64,000 nucleotides of DNA from Burkholderiales bacterium (GCA_026225235.1 JAMFSK010000039.1:83534-147533), one strand, 5' to 3'; shown: positions 35,410-44,397, counted from the first letter of the stretch. The notes: generated by a model not told the origin, from the sequence alone. Numbers and translations are program-made.

Positions 35410-35814
35410 CTACTTGCTTTCCTTCTTGAGGCAGACCACCTGCTCGACGAGCGCGGGCTCGGTATCGGGCGGAACGGCCGCGAACGTGGCATCGGGCGCG
35501 TCGTCTGAATAGACGGTATCGCCCGTCGAATTGAAGAACGAGGTTTGCACCACCTTCGCCTGGTGTTTCGCACAATCGAACACCATGCGCGCGACCGTGG
35601 TCGTGAACACGACGCCGCCGACCGTCTGCGGCGCGTTGAATGCGGTCTTTACCGAGGCGCGTCGCGTGCCGTCGGGATAGATGTCCGCTGCCGTGCGCTT
35701 CATCAACAGCGTTTCGGTCTTGCTTTGCGCGATCGGCACCCAATCCTCAAGCGGCTGAGCCGTCGCATAAAGCGGGATGCACACGCAAAGCGCCGCAAAA
35801 AACTTCTTGTTCAT
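35410..35814 (-). CDS. Secreted protein resembling surface-adhesin protein E (Adhesin_E domain)
   Basis: The 134-residue protein has a signal peptide (MNKKFFAALCVCIPLYATA) and a mature domain with DWVPIAQSKTETLLMKR, SVKTAFNAPQ and RMVFDCAKHQAKVVQTSFFNSTGDTVYSD, the pattern of the small Adhesin_E family that is widespread in beta-proteobacteria. Two cysteines in the mature part could form a disulfide. GAGGA lies 5 nt before ATG 35814. The role is unknown. Confidence 0.75.
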   Translation of the reverse strand: MNKKFFAALCVCIPLYATAQPLEDWVPIAQSKTETLLMKRTAADIYPDGTRRASVKTAFNAPQTVGGVVFTTTVARMVFDCAKHQAKVVQTSFFNSTGDTVYSDDAPDATFAAVPPDTEPALVEQVVCLKKESK

Positions 35815-36046
35815 GACAATCCTCAAAGACGAGGCGCCAGTCTAGCCGACTGTGGCCAGCGAGACAGGATTGGCCGCCTTCGCGACAAGGATCCCACGGG
35901 GGGAAGCGCAAACGCGCGTGGCGTAACGACCCGTAAAACAGCCGTTATCCGGCGTCCCGCTCGACGCCCTAGAATCCTCGCTGGTTTCAGGACGGTGCGC
36001 ATGACAGGCGCGCCGCGATAGCGGCGGTTATAGAGGAGCATGGATA

Positions 36047-36550
36047 GTGGACGACGTTTTGGCTTGTGAGCACCCGACACGCCCAGGCAGGCAGGCTTCC
36101 GCCCGGCCCGCGTCGCGGCCAGGTCGACTGGCGCTTGAGCGTCTCGGCATCGCACACGGAATGGTCGCGTCGGTGCTTCTGCTCTGCGCGCCCGTCGTGT
36201 TTGCGCAGGCAAGCGCGCCTGTAACAAGCAGCGTCTTTACCCATTCGGTGACGGATGACTCGGGCAACCAGGCGGGTGCGATCAACGACAACTGGAAGTT
36301 CATCACCAGCCCACCGGCCCACCCGGTCGCGGCAAGCGATCCCGCGCAGGATCATGGTTCGCGGCGAGGCGGCGGTGGAGGTCACCGGGGTCGTGGCACG
36401 CAGGCTTCGTCGCCCGATGGCGCATCGAGCAGCGCGACGACGGGCACGCCACCCGGCGTCAACGGCATGCCCCTGGGCGCCACGGGCGGCTTGCCGCCCC
36501 CTGCGACACCGAACCCGTCGCCCGTGAGTCCAGCGGCTGGGAGTCAATAA
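36047..36550 (+). CDS. Secreted Gly/Pro-rich hypothetical protein
   Basis: The 167-residue protein starts at GTG 36047 (GAGGAG 8 nt upstream). A basic N-terminal extension of about 35 residues precedes a hydrophobic signal-like segment (MVASVLLLCAPVVFAQA). The mature part is disordered: RRGGGGGHRGRG, then Pro/Ala/Gly/Ser repeats to the end. No domain is recognised. An internal ATG at the hydrophobic segment could be the true start. Coding status is likely but not certain. Confidence 0.5.
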   Translation: MDDVLACEHPTRPGRQASARPASRPGRLALERLGIAHGMVASVLLLCAPVVFAQASAPVTSSVFTHSVTDDSGNQAGAINDNWKFITSPPAHPVAASDPAQDHGSRRGGGGGHRGRGTQASSPDGASSSATTGTPPGVNGMPLGATGGLPPPATPNPSPVSPAAGSQ

Positions 36551-36674
36551 GCCAGCCGTGGGTCGACTCGCCGGCTAGACACGCTGGATTCGATCTGTCA
36601 CGATACATCGGCTTGATGACGGCGCAGCCGTCATCCATTCGAACACTGCCACCCCTCACGCCCGCACACACGCA

Positions 36675-36749
36675 ATGAACTTGTACTCCCGCCGCCTTGC
36701 GGTTCGTTCGATGCACATGCCCCTGGAAGGATCTCCCCCCAGGCGTTGA
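36675..36749 (+). other. Possible 24-codon leader ORF with clustered Met codons, upstream of metG
   Basis: An ATG at 36675 opens a 24-codon frame that ends at TGA 36747-36749, 14 nt before the hairpin at 36764. It contains Met codons at positions 1, 13 and 15 (RSMHMPLEG). Position and Met content would suit a leader peptide for attenuation of a methionyl-tRNA synthetase gene, but no ribosome-binding site precedes the ATG. Speculative. Confidence 0.2.
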
Positions 36750-36763
36750 GGTATGGCTTTGCC

Positions 36764-36800
36764 AAAAAAAGGGACGCTGCGGCGTCCCTTTTCTTTTTTT
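36764..36800. terminator. Strong bidirectional intrinsic-terminator hairpin immediately before metG
   Basis: Seven A residues, then GGGACGC (36771-36777), loop TGCG, GCGTCCC (36782-36788) and TTTTCTTTTTTT. The stem extends to 11 bp with flanking A-T pairs. The T-tract ends at 36800; the ribosome site CGGAG (36801-36805) and ATG (36811) follow at once, so no promoter can fit between. It either terminates upstream transcription or acts as an attenuator in the metG leader. Confidence 0.85.
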
Positions 36801-36810
36801 CGGAGACCCC

Positions 36811-38439
36811 ATGTCGAGTCGCTTCATCACCACGCCGATCTACTACGTCAACGATCGCCCGCATATGGGCCATGCCTACGCGAGCGTGCACGCCGACGTG
36901 ATGGCGCGCTATCTGCGGGCGGCTGGTCATGAAGTCTTCCTGCTCACGGGCGCCGATGAGCACGGCGAGAAGATCGCTCGTGCGGCCGCACAAGCCGGCG
37001 AAACACCCGAGGCCTTTGTGGCCCGGCATGCAAGCGAGTTCGAGCAGGCGTGGCACACGCTCGCCGTGGTGCCCGATTACTTCGTGCGCACGACCGCGCC
37101 GGCACACAAGGCTGTCGTCCAGCGCACCTTGCAGCGCCTCTACGATGCGGGCGAGATCTATCTGGCGGAATATCGCGGCCTCTACTCGATCGGGCAGGAA
37201 CGCTTCGTGACCGACAAGGAACTCGTTGACGGCAAGCTGCCCGAAGACAGAGACCCACCCATCGAGCGTACCGAGGTCAACTATTTCTTCAGGATGGAAC
37301 GTCATCGCGCGTGGATCCGCGACCTCTTGCTCGCGCAGCCCGAGATGATCCAGCCGCCCCAGTACCGCAACGAAATCCTGCAGTTGCTCAACGAGCCGAT
37401 CGGGGACTTGAGCATCTCGCGTCCGGCCAGCCGGCTCAGCTGGGGCATCTCGATTCCGTGGGATCACGAGCATGTGACGTATGTCTGGTTCGATGCGCTG
37501 CTTAGTTATCTCTCGCCGCTCGGATACGGGCAGGATGAGGATGAGAACGAGGACGAAGCGCAGGTAGACCACGACCCACACGGCGCACCGCGGCACACGA
37601 GCCAAACCTCTGCCCCCTCGCGACGACAGAGCGCGTTCGAGCGGTTCTGGCCATCGGCCACGCATGTGATCGGCAAAGACATCTTGCGCACGCACACCTT
37701 GTTCTGGCTCAGCATGGGTCATGCGATGGGCATTGCGCCTTATCGCCGTCTCCACGTTTCAGGGCATCTGCTCGGCGCAGACGGCCGCAAGATGAGCAAG
37801 TCGCTCGGCAATGGAGTCGACCCGCTCGAAGCGGCACGTCAGTACGGCGCTGACGTGTTGCGCTACGCGCTCGTTCGCGAAGTCAGCTTTGGTTTCGACG
37901 GCATCATCAGCAATACGATCATCGAGCAGCGACTCACCCGCGACCTCGCCGACGATCTGGGCAATCTCACTTCGCGTACGCTTGCGATGATCCGCAAGTA
38001 CCGTGAGGGAATCGTACCTTCGGCGCGTACCGATGAGGTGGCTGAACGCGCCATCATCGAGCGCACGGAAGCCATGCCCGCACAAGTGCTCGCCCTCGTC
38101 GAAGACATGCGCCTCGCCCAGGCAACTGAACTCGTGATGGAACTCGTCCGGCATCTGAACCGATATGTCGCCAGCTCGGCCCCATGGGAACTCGCCAAGT
38201 CGGCGGCGGGCGATGCGCGGCTCGATACGGTGCTCTATACGGTGGTCGAAGCCTTGCGCGCGATCAGCGATCTGCTTGCGCCTGTGATGCCGGCCAAGAT
38301 GGCCGAACTGCGCGGCTTGCTCGGCCTCGATGGCGCACCGCGCTGGGCGCAGCCTTGGGGCGAAGGGGTGCAGGCCGGCGCACGGATTTGCGAAGGCACG
38401 CTGTTTCCGAAGCCGCAGGCAAGCCCGACACAGGTGTAG
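36811..38439 (+). CDS. metG: Methionyl-tRNA synthetase, short zinc-less paralogue
   Basis: The 542-residue class Ia synthetase charges tRNAMet. HMGH (18-21) is the HIGH motif and KMSKS is at 327-331. The connective peptide has the knuckle shape (YRGLYSIGQERFVTDKEL) but none of the CxxC zinc-binding cysteines. There is no C-terminal tRNA-binding (Arc1p/EMAP-like) domain, so it is shorter than the usual beta-proteobacterial MetRS. Residues about 241-274 carry an unusual insertion, first acidic (DEDENEDE), then His/Ser/Pro-rich, before FERFWPSATHVIGKDI. A terminator-like hairpin lies 10 nt upstream. It may be an additional or resistance-type MetRS. Confidence 0.9.
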   Translation: MSSRFITTPIYYVNDRPHMGHAYASVHADVMARYLRAAGHEVFLLTGADEHGEKIARAAAQAGETPEAFVARHASEFEQAWHTLAVVPDYFVRTTAPAHKAVVQRTLQRLYDAGEIYLAEYRGLYSIGQERFVTDKELVDGKLPEDRDPPIERTEVNYFFRMERHRAWIRDLLLAQPEMIQPPQYRNEILQLLNEPIGDLSISRPASRLSWGISIPWDHEHVTYVWFDALLSYLSPLGYGQDEDENEDEAQVDHDPHGAPRHTSQTSAPSRRQSAFERFWPSATHVIGKDILRTHTLFWLSMGHAMGIAPYRRLHVSGHLLGADGRKMSKSLGNGVDPLEAARQYGADVLRYALVREVSFGFDGIISNTIIEQRLTRDLADDLGNLTSRTLAMIRKYREGIVPSARTDEVAERAIIERTEAMPAQVLALVEDMRLAQATELVMELVRHLNRYVASSAPWELAKSAAGDARLDTVLYTVVEALRAISDLLAPVMPAKMAELRGLLGLDGAPRWAQPWGEGVQAGARICEGTLFPKPQASPTQV

Positions 38440-38522
38440 TTGCCAGCACGGCCGGCTTTGTTGCATGCTCGCGGCATGGCCCGGCGTCGTGTCGTGCCGC
38501 ACACCCCACGAGGAGCCGCCCC

Positions 38523-39710
38523 ATGGACGGTCAGACGCGAGGTCGCTATCTGCGCGCGCGAACCGGCGACGAAGCCCACGTCACGAATATCGAGCTGTTC
38601 TTCGACCTCGTCTACGCGTTCGCGGTAACGCAGCTCTCGCATCGACTCGTCAGCGACCTCACCGGGTTTGGGGTATTGCAGACCCTGGTGCTCTGGTTCG
38701 CCGTCTGGCTCGGCTGGCAATACACGTGCTGGGTCACCAACTGGTTCGACCCCGAGCGCCTGCCGGTGCGTTCGCTGATGTTGGCCATCACGCTCGCCGG
38801 CACGCTGATGGCGGCCAGTCTGCCGCTTGCCTATGGCGAGCGAGGACTCGCGTTTGCGGCGAGCTATGTCGTCCTGCAGGTCGGGCGCAGCATCGTGGTG
38901 CTGCTCTTCCTTGGCCGCGGTCATGCGTTGAGGGCGAACTTCATGCGCATCCTCGCGTGGCTCGTCATTTCGGGCGTGTTCTGGATCGCGGGCGCGCTCG
39001 CCGACGGCCCCGCCCGTTTTATGTGCTGGGTCGCCGCGGTCGCCTGTGAGTACCTTTCGCCGATGTTCGGCTTTGCGATCCCTGGGCTCGGGCGATCACG
39101 TTCGACGGATTGGCAGAGTGCCGAGGGCGGTCATATCGCTGAACGCTGCCAGTCTTTCGTGATCATCGCGCTCGGCGAATCGCTGCTGTCGACTGGCGGC
39201 ACGTTCAGCGGCGCCGAGCACTGGACGCCGCCGGGTGTGATCGCCTTCCTCGCCTGCTTTCTCGGGACGGTCGCACTCTGGTGGATCTACTTCGACACCA
39301 GCAGCAAGGCGGGCTCGAAGGCAATCGCCGAGGCGAAGCACCCGGGGCAGATGGCCGCCCACTTTCACTATGTCCACGCGATTCTTCTGGCGGGTGTGAT
39401 CGCGGTCGCAGCAGGAGACGATCTCGTGATCGATCATCCTGATCAGAAGATCCAAATGGCGACGGCGCTGCTACTGATCGGCGGTCCCGCGATCTATCTT
39501 GCGGGAAATGCCTTGTACAAGTGGGTCGTGTATGGCCGCGTGCCTTTGTCGCACCTGATCGGCTTTGGCTTGCTGATCGTGCTTGTACCGGTTGCCTTTG
39601 TGACGGACCTGCTGATGGTCGATGGCCTGACAACGGTCATCCTGATCATAGTGGCAGCATGGGAAAGCATTTCTCGCCGCCGGCAACCCCAAGCGCTCAT
39701 GCCGCGCTGA
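38523..39710 (+). CDS. Low-temperature-requirement A (LtrA) family membrane protein
   Basis: The 395-residue protein has about ten to twelve membrane helices and typical LtrA segments: VTNIELFFDLVYAFAVTQLSH near the N-terminus, then WVTNWFDPER and HIAERCQSFVIIALGESLL. AGGAG precedes ATG 38523. The family name comes from a Listeria cold-growth mutant; its biochemical role is unknown. It ends in a 14-nt convergent overlap with the FAD oxidase gene. Confidence 0.9.
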   Translation: MDGQTRGRYLRARTGDEAHVTNIELFFDLVYAFAVTQLSHRLVSDLTGFGVLQTLVLWFAVWLGWQYTCWVTNWFDPERLPVRSLMLAITLAGTLMAASLPLAYGERGLAFAASYVVLQVGRSIVVLLFLGRGHALRANFMRILAWLVISGVFWIAGALADGPARFMCWVAAVACEYLSPMFGFAIPGLGRSRSTDWQSAEGGHIAERCQSFVIIALGESLLSTGGTFSGAEHWTPPGVIAFLACFLGTVALWWIYFDTSSKAGSKAIAEAKHPGQMAAHFHYVHAILLAGVIAVAAGDDLVIDHPDQKIQMATALLLIGGPAIYLAGNALYKWVVYGRVPLSHLIGFGLLIVLVPVAFVTDLLMVDGLTTVILIIVAAWESISRRRQPQALMPR

Positions 39711-40869
39711 GCATCCGCCCTTCAAGCAGGTGGCCGATGACCGATTCGCCAAGACCCGGCCCGACGCTCATGCCCACGCCGGTATGCATCCAGACTCCGG
39801 TCACGCCGGGCGAGACCTTGAGGATGCTGAAGGGCCGGTCGACGTTGCGGGGCCTCGCGCCATAGACGCCCTGCCAGCGCTGCATGATCTCGAGAGGTTC
39901 ATTGAATAGCCGCTGGGCCAGACGCAGTAAATGAGCGTCGACGTGCTCTTCATTAAAGGGCATCGGATCGGGGTTGTAGTCGTGGGAGTCGCCGATGATG
40001 AGACTGCCATCGGGTGCCGGGCTCACGAGCAAATGAATTCCCTCGTCGAGCAAGGCCGGATCGGTGGACTCGACTTCACGTTGCAGATCACGCGCGGCCG
40101 GCAGGTCGGCGAAGGCACCGTAGTGAAGGCAACTGAGCCCCGTGAGCAAGGCGTGCTGAAGCGCGATCTCGCGCGTCGGCCGCACGCGCAGCATCTGGAG
40201 CCGACACACGCGGGGGCCGAGCGGCGCAAGCGCATCCGACAGCAAGGTCAGATAGTCATGCCCGGAACAGACCACGGTATGCGTCGCGCGCCAGTCGCCC
40301 GAGGTCGTGCACACATGACCGTCGCCGACGTCCTTGACCAGGGTATCGAAGACGAACTCGACGCCGTGAGTGGTGCGCAGATACTCGACGAGCGCGGGCA
40401 GCGCCTCGCGCGAGAAGACTTGCATATCGCCTCGCCCATGCAGCGCGGCACGATGATGCGCGAAGCGCCCCTCATAGAGCGCGGCAAGCTGACTGTGAGC
40501 GAGTCGTTCGACATCGTAGCCATGCTGCTGTGCACGGGTCTCGACAAACTCGTCGATCACGCGGGTCTCAGCTTCCGTGCGCGCGAACAACAGGCAACCC
40601 GCTTCCCGTGCGAAAAAGCCCGCCTGGTCGGCCCAGTGTTTCCAGATCGTGCGCGAGGCATGCGCGAGGCCCAGCATCGCGCCGGGGGGCTGGCCGGTCA
40701 CGAGCACCTGACCGAAGTTGCGAATCGACGCACCGGTCGGCGTGCCGCTACGCTCGAACACCGTGACGCGCAGGCCCCGCGAGGCGGCAGCGAACGCATG
40801 GGACAGGCCGAGAATCCCGGCGCCGACGATCGACACGTCCGTGTCGTTGCTTCGTTTGACTACGTTCAA
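39697..40869 (-). CDS. FAD-dependent amine oxidase of phosphonate clusters (TIGR03364 type)
   Basis: The 390-residue DAO-fold oxidase starts at TTG 40869 (GAGGAG 7 nt upstream). The FAD dinucleotide motif VGAGILGLSHA is at residues 15-25, followed by VFERSGTPTGASIRNFGQ, and the C-terminal flavin-contact region reads WMHTGVGMSVGPGLGESV. This family recurs in phosphonate operons; related FAD enzymes have been reported to oxidise AEP or N-methyl-AEP to phosphonoacetaldehyde. Here it is divergent from a DeoR regulator and next to the AEP genes, and no phnW is present, so it may provide the amine-removal step. Confidence 0.85.
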   Translation of the reverse strand: MNVVKRSNDTDVSIVGAGILGLSHAFAAASRGLRVTVFERSGTPTGASIRNFGQVLVTGQPPGAMLGLAHASRTIWKHWADQAGFFAREAGCLLFARTEAETRVIDEFVETRAQQHGYDVERLAHSQLAALYEGRFAHHRAALHGRGDMQVFSREALPALVEYLRTTHGVEFVFDTLVKDVGDGHVCTTSGDWRATHTVVCSGHDYLTLLSDALAPLGPRVCRLQMLRVRPTREIALQHALLTGLSCLHYGAFADLPAARDLQREVESTDPALLDEGIHLLVSPAPDGSLIIGDSHDYNPDPMPFNEEHVDAHLLRLAQRLFNEPLEIMQRWQGVYGARPRNVDRPFSILKVSPGVTGVWMHTGVGMSVGPGLGESVIGHLLEGRMLSAA

Positions 40870-40954
40870 TCTGAAACTCCTCGATAACAGATGCGCAAGG
40901 CCGATCGACGCGCCGTATAAAATAGCCGCGCCCTTCTCTTCCGGTCGCGCCTTC

Positions 40955-41710
40955 ATGCTTGCGAAACAACGACAGCAACTTATCCTCGCCCAGCTCGACC
41001 GGAATGGCGCACTGTCGGTCGCCGAACTGGTCCGCGAGCTCGATGTCTCGCGTGAGACGGTCCGGCGCGACCTCAATGCCCTTGCCGAGCGCGGCCTGCT
41101 GGTGACCACCCACGGTGGCGCGCTGAGCGCCGAACACACCGAACCCGACGTCGATACACGCGAGGCATCGAACGCCGCCGCAAAAAACGCAATCGGACGG
41201 CGTGCCGCAGACCTGATCCCGGACGGCACGTCCCTTGTGATCGACTCAGGCAGCACCACCCTCGCCGTCGCGCGTGCACTGCTCGAACGCCGTGGCCTGA
41301 CGGTCTACACGAACGACTGGCGCATTGCCTTGCTGCTCGGCCGTCGCAACGAAAACCGCGTCAACCTGCTGGGCGGTGAGTTGTCAGGCCATGAAGACGC
41401 CACATTCGGCCTCGACACGATCCAGCAACTCAGCCAGTACCATGCGGACTTCGCGATCGTCGGCGCCGGAGGCATCACGCCGGACGCCAACCTCACTGAC
41501 TATTCGCGGATGGCCGCTGAGGTTCGTGCCTGCATGCTGGTCGCGGCGCAAACAGCCGTCGTGGTCGCCGACCATTCGAAATTCGGTCGGGTCACACCGG
41601 TGCGCGTCGCCAACTTTGAGACCGTGCGCTACCTCGTGACGGAACTGGCCCCCGACAAGACGTTGCGCAAGGCCCTTGCCGCGCGAGGCCCCGAACTGCT
41701 GATTGCCTGA
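40955..41710 (+). CDS. DeoR/GlpR-family transcriptional regulator
   Basis: The 251-residue regulator has an N-terminal DeoR helix-turn-helix (about 1-57; QRQQLILAQLDRNGALSVAELVRELDVSRETVRRDLNAL read in parts) and a DeoRC sugar-phosphate-type effector domain (LVIDSGSTTLAVA, LLGGELSGHEDATFG, FAIVGAGGI, VVVADHSKFGR). It is divergent from the FAD oxidase (85-nt gap) and precedes the phn transporter, so it probably controls one or both. The effector may be a phosphorylated intermediate. Confidence 0.92.
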   Translation: MLAKQRQQLILAQLDRNGALSVAELVRELDVSRETVRRDLNALAERGLLVTTHGGALSAEHTEPDVDTREASNAAAKNAIGRRAADLIPDGTSLVIDSGSTTLAVARALLERRGLTVYTNDWRIALLLGRRNENRVNLLGGELSGHEDATFGLDTIQQLSQYHADFAIVGAGGITPDANLTDYSRMAAEVRACMLVAAQTAVVVADHSKFGRVTPVRVANFETVRYLVTELAPDKTLRKALAARGPELLIA

Positions 41711-42181
41711 TGGCGCGAGCGCTCGGCAGCCTGCGTGGCGCGCCATGGCGCCCTTCTTCAAACTAACTTCCAAACGCCACCCGTTCGAAATATCGGCGAC
41801 CCACACTGTGGCCCACTCCCGCCCGCCGCCCGTGATTGCGCTTCGGGCAGCCCGCCTGCATGCGCTTTTTTGATCGCTTGCCCGTCGGGGGTTTGTGTAG
41901 TTTAGTGGCGAAATGTGTCAGTTGTTGTAATTTTTTTGCATCGTCATCGCTACGTCACACGAAGCGGTGAAGCTTGCGGCTGTTCCATCCGATCGCGGTA
42001 TCCGGGCGTTGAGCCGGGGCGCCGCAGGCGGTATGGCAGCCAGGCGCCGGTAAAGTTGTCGACAATCCGGCGTTGCTCCACGGCATGGAACACAGCGGCC
42101 TTGCACAGGGCCGCGCATCTGATTCTGCTACCGCGTCGGTCCCCCGACCGTCGGCATTCCGCTTACCGGAGAAATTGAGCC
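41711..42181. promoter_or_regulatory. 470-bp control region upstream of phnS
   Basis: There is no credible gene. An AT-rich segment around 41890-41945, with TTGTTGTAA followed by seven T residues, is the likely promoter zone. A loosely similar TTGTGGCAA with a following T-run lies upstream of phnR near 46279, so a common regulator is conceivable. GGAG lies before the phnS start. Confidence 0.35.
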
Positions 42182-43273
42182 ATGACGAAGATCACTGACC
42201 CGCGCGCATCCCGCCTGATCGCACGCACCCTGATATCTGCCGCCGCCGTGCTCGCCACGTTCGGCATGGCGCCCCACGCCTTTGCCGCCGGCGAAGTCGT
42301 GCTGTACACGGCCGACGGCCTCGAAAACCTGTACAAGGACGTGCTGCCCGCGTTCGAGAAGCAGGAAGGCGTGAAAGTCGCGATCGTCACCGCCGGCAGC
42401 GGTGAAGTCGTGAACCGCGCAACCGTCGAGAAAGATTCGCCCAAGGCCGACGTGATCGTCACGCTGCCGCCGTTTATCCAGCAAGCCGACCAGAGCGGCC
42501 TGCTGCAGTCGTACCAGAGCGTGAACTACAAGAACGTGCCGACGATCGCCAAGTCGGCCGACGGCACCTGGGCCACCTTCGTGAACAACTACTTCTCGTT
42601 CGCGATCAACCCGGACAAGGTCACGAAGGATCCGAAGACGTTCGCTGACCTGCTCGATCCGGCTTACGCCGGCAAGGTCGCCTACTCGAACCCGGCCACG
42701 GCGGGCGACGGCATGGCCGTGATCATCCTGACGAGCTCGGTGATGGGCGAAGACCAGGCGTTCGATTACCTGAAGAAGCTCGAGCAAAGCGTCAAGTTCC
42801 ATACGAAGGGCACGGGCTACCTCGACGTGCTGCTCTCGCGCGACGAACTCTCGGTGGCCAATGGCGACTTGCAAATGGACCTCGACGACGCCGCGAACGG
42901 CGGTCTCACGCTCAAGCCGGTGTTCCTCGCCGCGAAGCCGGGCGACAAGCCGACCACCTTCCAGTTGCCCTACGCGATCGGGCTGATCAAGAGCGGCCCG
43001 AACCAGGCCGTCGGCAAGAAGCTGATCGACTACCTGATGTCGAAGGAAGTACAGTCGAAGGTGCCGGATATCTACGGCATCCCGGGTCGCACGGACGTGC
43101 CGCTGTCGGGCAAGAACGGCGAAGCGGTCAAGCAGGCCATCGCCGGCGTCAAGCTGATCCCGGTCGACTGGAATCAGGTCATGGCCAAGAAACCTGACTG
43201 GGTCGCGCGCTGGAAGAGCACGGTGATTGCCGATTCGGGCAAGGAACTTGAAGTCGTCAAGCCCAAGCAGTAA
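42182..43273 (+). CDS. phnS: 2-Aminoethylphosphonate ABC importer, binding protein
   Basis: The 363-residue periplasmic receptor of the iron(III)/phosphonate-type SBP group has a signal peptide (about 1-35, ending PHAFA). The mature part GEVVLYTADGLENLYKDVLPAFEKQEG and the segments TAGSGEVVNRATVEKDSPKADVIVTLPPF and AYAGKVAYSNPATAGDGMAV match PhnS-type AEP receptors. It heads a four-gene transporter with 17 nt to phnT. Assignment to AEP rests on the catabolic genes that follow. Confidence 0.9.
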   Translation: MTKITDPRASRLIARTLISAAAVLATFGMAPHAFAAGEVVLYTADGLENLYKDVLPAFEKQEGVKVAIVTAGSGEVVNRATVEKDSPKADVIVTLPPFIQQADQSGLLQSYQSVNYKNVPTIAKSADGTWATFVNNYFSFAINPDKVTKDPKTFADLLDPAYAGKVAYSNPATAGDGMAVIILTSSVMGEDQAFDYLKKLEQSVKFHTKGTGYLDVLLSRDELSVANGDLQMDLDDAANGGLTLKPVFLAAKPGDKPTTFQLPYAIGLIKSGPNQAVGKKLIDYLMSKEVQSKVPDIYGIPGRTDVPLSGKNGEAVKQAIAGVKLIPVDWNQVMAKKPDWVARWKSTVIADSGKELEVVKPKQ

Positions 43274-43290
43274 GGACGGAGACTAAACGG

Positions 43291-44397
43291 GTGACTCTAG
43301 CGAGCGCTTCTTCCGTTCTCGACGCGGCCGGGCAACCGGCCCGCGCCGAGGGCGATGCGATCCGGCCGCCCCGCACGGCGGGTGTGCAAATCGACCACCT
43401 GACCGTGCGCTTTGGCGAGCGCGCGGTACTCGACGACTTGTCGTTGACGCTCGAGCGCGGTGAGTTGTTGACCGTGCTGGGTCGCAGCGGGTGCGGCAAG
43501 ACCACGCTGTTGCGTTTTATCGCCGGTTTCGTCCAGGCCGACCACGTGACGGGGCGGCTGACCGTCGCGGGTCGCGACCTGACCGATGCGCCCGCGCATC
43601 GGCGCAACCTCGGTTTGCTGTTTCAAAGTTATGCGCTGTTTCCGCATCTCTCCGTTTTCGACAATGTGGCCTTCGGCCTGCGCGCGCGACGCGTCGCGAG
43701 TGGCGACATCGCGCGACGTGTGGCCGATGCGCTCAAGCTCGTGCAGCTTGGCGATGCCGGTCATCTGATGCCGGCCCAGTTGTCGGGCGGCATGCAGCAG
43801 CGGGTCGCCCTCGCGCGAGCTCTGGTGATTGAGCCCGATGTCCTGCTTCTCGACGAGCCGCTCTCGGCACTCGACGCCAATCTGCGCGCCTCGGTCCGTT
43901 CGGAAATCAAGGCGCTCCACGAGCGCCTGCCCGACCTGACGATTGTCTGCGTGACGCACGACCAGGACGACGCGCTCGTGCTGTCCGACCGGACGCTGCT
44001 CATGCGCGACGGCCGGATCGCCCAGCTCGGCACCCCGCAGCAACTTTACGAACAACCGATCGACAGCTTTGTCGCGCGCTATCTTGGCGCGGCCAATCTG
44101 CTCGCGCCTTCGCTGATTTTTCCGATCGGTGATGCCCGCCATAACGAGCGCGAGCAGTTCGCCTGCCTGCGCCCCGAACAATTGCGGATCGTGCCGTTGG
44201 GCGAAGGCCCGCTGCATGGGGTGATCGGTGCAGTCGACTGGTACGGCGCAACGCTCTCCGTGGCGGTCGAACTCGACGCCTTGCCCGGCCAGCCGGTGCT
44301 GATCGCGATGCAGCGTGTCGCGGGCCGGATGCCGACCAAGGGCGAGCGGATCTCCCTGCACTATGAGGTCGACGATGTCGTTCTCGTCCGTCCCTGA
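43291..44397 (+). CDS. phnT: 2-Aminoethylphosphonate ABC importer, ATPase
   Basis: The 368-residue ATPase (GTG start, GGAG upstream) has Walker A GRSGCGKTT, signature LSGGMQQRVALARAL, Walker B VLLLDEPLSALD and switch VTHDQDDAL, with a C-terminal TOBE-like domain (from about 290; FACLRPEQLRIVPLG). The first 30 residues are an unstructured leader. The 3' end overlaps phnU by 23 nt. It belongs to the spermidine/Fe/phosphonate ATPase class. Confidence 0.92.
   Translation: MTLASASSVLDAAGQPARAEGDAIRPPRTAGVQIDHLTVRFGERAVLDDLSLTLERGELLTVLGRSGCGKTTLLRFIAGFVQADHVTGRLTVAGRDLTDAPAHRRNLGLLFQSYALFPHLSVFDNVAFGLRARRVASGDIARRVADALKLVQLGDAGHLMPAQLSGGMQQRVALARALVIEPDVLLLDEPLSALDANLRASVRSEIKALHERLPDLTIVCVTHDQDDALVLSDRTLLMRDGRIAQLGTPQQLYEQPIDSFVARYLGAANLLAPSLIFPIGDARHNEREQFACLRPEQLRIVPLGEGPLHGVIGAVDWYGATLSVAVELDALPGQPVLIAMQRVAGRMPTKGERISLHYEVDDVVLVRP

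Noticed and set aside
41915..42178. 87-codon plus-strand frame in the phnS control region
   Set aside because: No ribosome-binding site, Arg-rich low-quality translation and AT-rich start; more likely promoter DNA.
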